This document shows, one piece after another, positions 57,895 to 64,000 of a stretch of DNA of 64,000 bases. The notes under the pieces are model-generated. The model was given only the letters and a program-made list of their open reading frames with translations, was not told the origin of the DNA and did no database searches. A program made the translations under genes and the position numbers. Each line of letters begins with the position of its first letter. The stretch's first letter is position 1. Source of the stretch: Moniliophthora roreri (taxonomy: Eukaryota; Basidiomycota; Agaricomycetes; Agaricales; Marasmiaceae); NCBI GenBank assembly GCA_001466705.2, contig LATX02000196.1, positions 526,814 to 590,813 on the forward strand, written 5' to 3'.

Positions 57895-58960
57895 CTATCG
57901 AACTGGAGGCACGATGTACTGAATAAATTCTTGGTGTAACTGGGGTTGCATGTATGGTGCCATGATCTCAGCGTGTTTGCGAAGGTATGTGAGGAAGGCA
58001 TCAGACTTCCATCGGAAGGTTGACTTGACCACGTCAAAAGGAACACCCCGCAGAAGGTATTCCAGTGTGGCGCCAATGCGAATACCATGCCCCTGGAGCG
58101 GCTCCAGTCCCTTTGCTTTCGCTGCATCAGCCAGTCGTTGCAGGAAAACTCTTTTCATGAGGGGTTTCCAGGTCACCTGACCATGATCGCATACTTGGTA
58201 TGTGAAAAGATGGCTGCGAGAGGTTGGGTTGTTGACTTGGAAGTGGTTCTCCAGGTGGCTATTGGGATCGGTTGGTCCATTCTGTATTGCCCAGTAGACA
58301 TCCTCGCCGGCCTCTGGTGCTGACTTTGTTCTGGGGATGTGAAAGATAGTTACTTCGAAACCATTTCTATCTTTCCCAGCTGACATGTGGGCCTGGGTGA
58401 TGTATTTGTCGGGGTGGAAATCATTGAGTTTTGGGACAGTAAACTCTCCGAGGCATGCGCCACTGTAGAAGGTTGTTGTTAAACAAGCTGCTATCGCTGC
58501 ATCTATGGGGTCATCTGGGTTGAGTTCCTCAAGAATGCTTTCGATAAATGGAATGGTCCACGGTTGTCGTTTCTTCTTCTTTGATGATCCTGGTGTCATA
58601 CGTACGGATGCTCGTAAGAGCGCCTCCATTTCCGCCTCTTTCATCTGCCAGTCAATTCCATGGACAACATGCCAAGCCCTCACCCCATAGACGAAGTTCT
58701 TGATGGCAGCACTGGAGTAAGTGCCTGCAATGGTTGAAATCCACAGGCTAATGAGTGATGGGCTCGCCGGTGCACGCTGATCTTCTGGAATGTTCCGGGT
58801 GTCACAGAACACATGGTAGACCAATAGCCCTGTGGCATAGGATTGGAGTGTGCTCTCTGCATATGCACGTGAAAGGACCAGGAGGAGTTGAGAAAGGTCA
58901 TCCTCGGATACGTCAATGGGTCGTCCATTATGATCAAGGAACTCTCTCTGGTTGATAGGT
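57895..58960 (-). CDS. Tyrosine recombinase of the Ngaro-like element
   Basis: The frame runs from about 58960 (LSQLLLVLSRAYAEST) through an N-terminal SAM-like segment to the catalytic domain, ending at 57895. HGIRIGATLEYLLRGVPFD supplies the His-x-x-Arg pair, and WKSDAFLTYLRKHAEIMAPY supplies the nucleophilic Tyr. The first catalytic Arg, expected in the Ala-Arg-x-Gly-Glu-Phe motif, is Cys (TTFYSGACLGEFTV; TGC codon, one transition from CGC), so this copy is probably inactive. The enzyme would insert the circular cDNA into the genome, in place of an integrase. Confidence 0.82.
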
Positions 58961-59064
58961 TTCCATAGTATGAGCCGATCCTTGGCAAGGCAGTGTGGTT
59001 GGAGGTTTGACGGGTAAAGAGGGAGATGAGCTGGNGTGGGTCAGTTTCTGCTTCGACCATTCCA

Positions 59065-61187
59065 CTACCCTTCAACAACCCCTTCGTTGTCTCCATAGAC
59101 CTTGTAGTGATGTCCTTGCTGACTGTAGGTAGCAATAATCCTGACGAGTAGCCAGAATTCCACTGCTTCTGCCCATCCGATATCTCTGTCGTTGTCTCCT
59201 TGCCAACCTGGGAGGAGCCGATACGCCCTCCAGTAGCCACGAATGCATAGGCCGATGCCATGGCCTCCGCTGGCGTCTGAGTAGGCATGTAGATCGATGA
59301 GTTCTGCAAGACCTGGGATGGGTGCTGATATAGGATTTGACAGACGTCTCCTCCACCATAGGAGATTAGCTGGAAGGTGTTTTGGAGAGCGATACCGTGA
59401 GAAAGGGGGGGCCCCACTCAGTGTTGCCATCAGCTTCTCTAGCTCAACAAGGTAAGCTCGGCCCGACACCAAAACATAGCTCACATGCAGAAGTTTTCCA
59501 TATATGCTCGATGCCTCCTCATAGTTGTGGGACGCATGAGAATCCCAGTCATTGAGGGCTGATAAGTACTTCTCACATTTTGTGAGGGGAACGGACACTA
59601 TCATCTCAGACATATCCCATTCAAAGCCAAAATATACTGGTCTGAAGCAAAAGTTGATGTCTTTCAGGGTCTCCCAGATGTAGCCAAGACGTTGTGAGAT
59701 TATATTGATGTCAGAGAAGTTGTATGTATACAATAAGTCCTCCTGAGGTCGTGGGGAGTTGGATGCATGGTCAATGAGTGGGAAGGCAAAGTCGTCATCA
59801 AACTCTTCCGCACGCCCGTTCGGTAGTGAGTCACCCATGTAAAGAAGTCTACCCTTAACGTGTCGTATGCCTCCTGAATCTAAAACTCTCTGCTGTAGAA
59901 GCTTACGCGTCGCATTAGCCTTCTCTAGTTGTTCCCGTGGAACGCGGATCCAAAAATGATCGTCTACCCATTTTGTAACAGGTCCGAGCCCTTTTGCACG
60001 AAAGATTTCAACACCTGCATCTGCCACGCAGCCAAACACACCTGGTGCTGAGGACAGCCCAAACATATTGCACGTGTCTACTGCGAACTCGTCCCCATCT
60101 GAGAGGCGTACAACTGTCCCTGACCACTGGTTTGGATGCAAAGGAATCATGCGGTATGCCTCTGATACATCTCGCACCGCCCTTTGGCTTCCAGGTGGGA
60201 CTGACCAAAGAAGGCGGNGCCAAGACGTTGTGAGATTATATTGATGTCAGAGAAGTTGTATGTATACAATAAGTCCTCCTGAGGTCGTGGGGAGTTGGAT
60301 GCATGGTCAATGAGTGGGAAGGCAAAGTCATCATCAAACTCTTCCGCACACCTGTTCAGTAGTGAGTCACCCATGTAAAGAAGTCTACCCTTAACGTGCC
60401 ATATGCCTCCTGAATCTAAAACTCTCTGCTGTAGAAGCTTATGCATTGCATTAGCCTTCTCTAGTTGTTCCCGTGGAACGCGGATCCAAAAATGATCGTC
60501 TACCCATTTTGTAACAGGTCCGAGCCCTTTTGCACGAAAGATTTCAACACCTGCATCTGCCACGCAGCCAAACACACCTGGTGCTGAGGACAGCCCAAAC
60601 ATATTGCATGTGTCTACTGCGAACTCGTCCCCATCTGAGAGGTGTACAACTGTCTCTGACCACTGGTTTGGATGCAAAGGAATCATGCGGTATGCCTCTG
60701 ATACATCTCGCACCGCCCCTTGGCTTCCAGGTGGGACTGACCAAAGAAGGCGGCATGTGGTGGCAAATGTTCCCCATAGGCACGGGTAAAGGGTTGAGTC
60801 AATAGAGGAGTTAATGGAGGAGATGAGTATAGGTGCAGGCAAAGGAGTATTGGTGAAGTGGTGTGTTGTATTTGTTATGTCGCAAGAAAGTGGTTTGTGC
60901 GGGTATGAGAAGTTTTGTACAAGTCGGAATTTCCCTGGCTTTCCCGGCTTCGGTACCATGCTGATTGGTGAGGTCTGGAACGGGCCGAGCACAGCTTCGA
61001 TGACGCATTGTGGATATGGCCCTAGCCAGCGTCGGAGGCGCAGCTCATTCTTGACAATATTTTCAAATGCTGTCTGGTGTTCATTGGTCCTGATGTTGTT
61101 CGCTGGGGTGAAGGTGTGTTGGATAGGAATGATGCCGACATTGAACCCATGTTTGATGGATTCCACAAGATCTTGGTATTTACACAA
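59065..61187 (-). CDS. Reverse transcriptase-RNase H of the Ngaro-like element (chimeric assembly)
   Basis: RT motifs: PISMVPKPGKPGKFRLVQ, then AVRDVSEAYRMIPLHP (catalytic Asp), CNMFGLSSAPGVFG, and WVDDHFW (the x-x-Asp-Asp box). Thumb/connection sequence follows, and then RNase H with HAYSDASGGHGIGLC and an acidic WAEAVEFW. An N at 60218 joins two versions: 60219-60753 repeats 59683-60217 at an offset of 536 with a handful of substitutions. The apparent duplication of the palm domain is therefore an assembly product, not biology. The N at 59035 separates this region from the recombinase. Confidence 0.8.
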
Positions 61188-61200
61188 GAGACCTGTCTCN

Positions 61201-61806
61201 GTCTGTCGGGGTGTCGGGTATCAGTACATCTGTTCGTCGTCTGCCAATTGGTGCATATCTCGATGCCTTTGGGGTTTTCAAGATGGCCTCGGGCATTGCG
61301 GATACATCGTGTGGGCGTCTTGTTGTCCCACAGTAATGTTTTTCGACATGATCTGATGTGGTGTTTATCTCTACCAAGGCAGAGTGGGCAGCGTGATGGC
61401 TTGTCGGGGGTTTGCTGGTCTGCGGCTCGAAAGGAGTGCTCGAAGGATGCTGTGGCACTAGAGGATGTTCGTTGCTTCTTAGGGGAGTGAGGGTGTCAGA
61501 GGTTCTGGAGCGGAATCTGGCTGTGACCGTTTCATCGGCGATCCTAGCCGTGGGTTGGCCTTTGTAAGTTGCACCTCCATTTGGACTGAGATGCGGTTCA
61601 TTCTGAGGGGACAGTAGTGGCGATAGGTAGAGGGTGGCACATGAGATATGGGGTGTGGAATGCAGAGCGTAGATTGTAGAGCGTAGAATGTAGAGCGTAG
61701 AGCGTAGAGTGTAGAATGTAGAGAGTAGAAAATAGAAAATATGGAGTGTGGTGGAGAGAGATAGCACGTAAAAGCTGTTAGCATGCTTTATATGGAGATT
61801 GGGCAT
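61201..61806 (-). pseudogene. Gag-like C-terminal zinc-binding region with minisatellite
   Basis: In one minus frame at about 61395-61205 the sequence reads CPLCLGRDKHHIRSC and then TLLWDNKTPTRC and ICTNWQTTNRC, a Cys/His pattern typical of the gag-like protein of fungal Ngaro elements. It is not in the frame of the longest ORF (61180-61806), and N joins lie at both sides. Upstream, at about 61668-61740, is a short tandem array of GTAGAGC/GTAGAAT units. Confidence 0.55.
61668..61740. repeat. GTAGA-type minisatellite
   Basis: About nine head-to-tail units of 7-9 bases with consensus TAGAGYG or GTAGAAT. It lies inside the retroelement between gag-like segments and would vary in copy number. 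Confidence 0.65.
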
Positions 61807-62050
61807 TAAAGAAACTTACCGATTCATTGTAGCATCCATATCCTCTTCTTGGACTTCAGCAAAACAGTCGCATAGAATGTCCTCGTTGATGTTGGCTAGG
61901 TCAAAGNTTTGTGATGAGGGAGAACCCGGTGTCTTCCATGAGGTTTCGTTCGTATTCTGTGGCCTCTCGGGATGCTTCTGCAAGACAGTACCAGAGGGGG
62001 AAGTACTTTCGACTGGATAGCTTCTTCTTTGCATAAGAGTGAAGTCGGTC

Positions 62051-62416
62051 TCAGAGTCGCTTTATCCCTGTGGCCGGAATTGGGTGTAGAGGGGTTCGTG
62101 CTTTCTCCTTCTCCCTTTTGATCTCCTCCTCTTTCTTCTTCTCCTCCTCCAATTGTGCTCGCCTATTCTCTTCTACCTGCTGCCTCCTCTGCTCCTCGAC
62201 CTCTCTATCTGTATCCAGCTGTTGCTGCCATTTAGCACGACGTACGGTGTTGTTTGCTGTCCACGTGTCCCGTAGGTGTTGTACCGCTTCTTCGTTAGTG
62301 GTGATATTCGGTGAGTTCTGGTCTGCAATTAGGGCCACTCGTATGGTACTGAAGAGGTCTCCTTCATATTCCGGGCATTCTTCGAGTGCCGGGTCGGAGC
62401 GTATGCGATTGTCCAT
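62051..62416 (-). CDS. Gag-like N-terminal frame of the Ngaro-like element
   Basis: 121 residues starting at 62416. An acidic N-terminal part (ALEECPEYEGDLFSTIRVAL) is followed by a long charged coiled-coil-like segment (about residues 65-110: REVEEQRRQQVEENRR, then EEEKKKEEEIKREKEKAR). Its position just inside A1 is where gag lies in Ngaro elements. It is probably a fragment, since related sequence continues in another frame beyond 62034. Confidence 0.5.
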   Translation of the reverse strand: MDNRIRSDPALEECPEYEGDLFSTIRVALIADQNSPNITTNEEAVQHLRDTWTANNTVRRAKWQQQLDTDREVEEQRRQQVEENRRAQLEEEKKKEEEIKREKEKARTPLHPIPATGIKRL

Positions 62417-62497
62417 GACGCGTGTTCAATAGTGCTGGCGTTATGCTGGCAACGGATGTGTACAGTATTGACTATATGATGTATAGTAGAGAAGAGA

Positions 62498-62660
62498 GGA
62501 AGAAAAGTGAAGGAATGAGGGCTCTGGGGCGGCAGAGGCCTCTCGGACTGTCTTCGGACGTCGTGCTGGCGGTGTAAACGAAAGTGGGACACCGCATCAC
62601 GTGACGTCCGAAGACCGATATCTGCCTCATCCTCGTTCCTCGGATACAGCAGATCTATAA
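62498..62660 (-). repeat. Split direct repeat A1
   Basis: Left terminus of the retroelement in its own orientation. It begins TTATAGATCTGCTG and matches A2. Confidence 0.85.
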
Positions 62661-62997
62661 GACCGACCTTCCCAAAAACCGGACCTAGTACGTCACCTTC
62701 GGCCTTTTGGGCCAAAAGGCCACCTACGGGCCGAAAAAGGCCGGAAAAAGGCAATGATGTAATATTACTGATGGATTGAATCAATGATCGAAGTTACATA
62801 CGACAAGTTCATTGGTCGAGTCGTCTCATAAATGCGTAAACTTAGAGGGGCACAAGTGTGACTATGCAAGTGTAATCAGCACCACTTGAGAACAAAACCA
62901 AGGCGACTCACATGAGATAGAAAATGAGAAGTGTCGAAGTTGCTTCGATAATTGTTATTCATTCTTGTATCCGAAACGACGTACTACATAAATGCTT
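62661..62997. other. Intergenic with GC-rich hairpin
   Basis: 3' flank of the GMC gene. At about 62700-62721 GGCCTTTTGGGCCAAAAGGCC forms a strong palindrome, with a further GGCCGAAAAAGGCC nearby. It could be a terminator-like hairpin or a small element remnant. Nothing else is seen. Confidence 0.4.
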
Positions 62998-64000
62998 TCA
63001 CTGTCCCCAAGTCTGTCTGATCAGGTCTGCGCCATGCTCAGCAACAATGTATACCGGTGCTTGAGTATGCCCGCTAGTCACAAATGGCTACGATGAACAG
63101 CATCAGTTCCCAGAAGACAACTCCAAAAGATCTATTGGACTTACGAATACAGACGCGTCCACAATCCTCAGGCCTTCAACTCCTTTCACTAATAAATCAG
63201 GGTTCACAACGCCGTACTGGGCGTCCATGGCAGACATGGCCGCCGTACCAACAGGATGTGCAGCAGTAGCAGCAGTGTTTCGAATGTACTCGTCTAGTTG
63301 ACTGTCATCATTTATGTCCACGCCCGCGAACGTATCGATACGCCCCAAAATGTAACCATCCCAAACTGTTGCATTGGCAAATTCCACAGCAAGTCGGACC
63401 GCTTCCCGCATTGCTCGCAAGTCAAACTCTGAGGAAAAGTAAGCAGGGTCGATTAACGGATCAACGAATGGATTGGATGAATTCAATGTGACCGTTCCAC
63501 CTATGAATCTTGGTAAGAAAAGGTCGTAGCAAGTGTTGCGATGACTCACGAGAAGCAGGGCTGACAATCAGAGTAGTTAGCGTGAAATAGCTTCCGGTAC
63601 TAGGCGGTGTACCGATCGACCAGCCATTCTGCGCACATGAAAACGCTAAGTACCAGCGGATGTGGCGGGTAGAAACGATATCTCACTCCAAAGGATATCT
63701 CTATATGAGGCGTATTTGGCCCTGCCGAAGGATCTCCAAACTCTTCGGTGATACTATCGTTCACTCTGAAGTACGCAACATGGTTCGCAAACGTGTCGAC
63801 CAAAGGCCCAGTACCTTGCTCCTCCCATTGCTTAAACACTTCATCTGAAAATGTAGCGTTTTGATGAATGCGATCATAAGTTTGATTCGAGTTTACGACC
63901 CAGAAATTTCGTGCCAATGGTTGATCCGAAAGGTTCTTCCCAACGCTCGGAAGATTAACAAGCGGTGCGATACCAACTGCTTCCAGATCAGAGAAGTCTC
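62998..64000 (-). CDS. GMC oxidoreductase, C-terminal part (runs off the window)
   Basis: FAD-dependent glucose-methanol-choline family enzyme of aryl-alcohol-oxidase type. In coding order: LVNLPSVGKNLSDQPLARN (end of the FAD domain), substrate domain with HIEISFG / NGWSIGTPPSTGSYF, TLNSSNPFVDPLIDPAYF, then AAHPVGTAAM with the catalytic His, LRIVDASVF, and after a 57 bp intron (63144-63088) SGHTQAPVYIVAEHGADLI with the second catalytic His; stop at 62998. Another intron separates VSPASR from GGTVTLN (about 63549-63502). The N-terminal nucleotide-binding GxGxxG part lies beyond the window. Family members are often secreted and supply H2O2 during lignocellulose decay; the substrate is not determined here. 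Confidence 0.88.

Larger units (their letters stand above)
57106..62660 (-). mobile_element. Ngaro-like tyrosine-recombinase retrotransposon with split direct repeats
   Basis: Read on the minus strand the order is A1 (62660-62498), gag-like frames, reverse transcriptase-RNase H, tyrosine recombinase, B1 (57725-57562), A2 (57563-57401), a 131 bp spacer, B2 (57269-57106). A1 and A2 are 163 bp each and B1 and B2 164 bp each, with few differences. B1 and A2 abut exactly, as expected for the circular-junction copy in PAT/Ngaro-type replication. There are no LTRs, integrase or aspartic protease. Ngaro-type elements are known from mushroom genomes. Four N joins (59035, 60218, 61200, 61907) and a duplicated 535 bp show that the interior is a chimera of several copies. 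Confidence 0.85.

Noticed and set aside
58680..59417. 245-codon minus frame beside the recombinase
   Set aside because: It overlaps RNase H and recombinase coding sequence in a different frame and crosses an N. No domain in this frame.
60147..61187. Two tandem reverse-transcriptase domains
   Set aside because: The second palm repeats the first across an N at a constant offset, best explained by assembly.
1..64000. CRISPR array, rRNA operon or bacterial operon
   Set aside because: No regularly spaced short repeats or rRNA sequence were seen, and the genes are intron-split in eukaryotic style.

Overview
This window looks like part of the genome of a mushroom-type basidiomycete (Agaricomycetes). 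The evidence is the family content (a MYND/DUF4470 protein, berberine-bridge-type flavoproteins, a GMC oxidoreductase, a Ngaro-type tyrosine-recombinase retroelement) and genes split by 50-60 bp GT-AG introns. No prokaryotic operons, CRISPR arrays or rRNA genes are visible. The sequence contains eight single-N joins (12037, 13896, 15708, 45521, 59035, 60218, 61200, 61907). Several of these are followed by sequence already seen upstream, so parts of the repeats are probably assembly artefacts.

Layout. (i) 725-2979, minus: a multi-exon MYND zinc-finger/DUF4470 gene with one apparent frameshift. (ii) 3.3-42.9 kb, plus: a head-to-tail tandem array of 14 loci for a ~380-residue Zn2Cys6 transcription factor with an Upc2-like layout. 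Each has a 35-codon first exon ending inside the zinc cluster, a ~60 bp phase-0 intron and one long second exon. Twelve are open, one (locus 4) is split by a 777 bp terminal-inverted-repeat element, and one (locus 8) is frameshifted. The spacers are also repeats: a 3' module, a decayed passenger gene and a promoter module. Several small insertions interrupt the spacers and show clear target duplications (2, 3, 8 and 10 bp). (iii) 42.9-47.3 kb: AT-rich, transposon-dominated DNA with two copies of a second inverted-repeat element and a small pogo-like MITE. (iv) 47.3-50.3 kb: a decayed minus-strand gene, then an intact three-exon gene for a single-pass membrane protein with a Ser/Thr-rich ectodomain. 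(v) 51.4-56.5 kb, minus: two tandem secreted FAD-linked oxidoreductases; the second has Tyr in place of the FAD-linking His. (vi) 57.1-62.7 kb, minus: a Ngaro-like retroelement with split direct repeats (A1 - gag, RT-RNase H, tyrosine recombinase - B1 A2 - B2). (vii) 62998 to the window end, minus: the C-terminal part of a GMC oxidoreductase.

The most unusual content is the transcription-factor array, with copy-specific zinc-cluster changes and copy-specific upstream ATGs. Next are two inverted-repeat element families with different termini that share an internal tRNA-like (A-box/B-box) module. No biosynthetic cluster that the factors might control is visible here.
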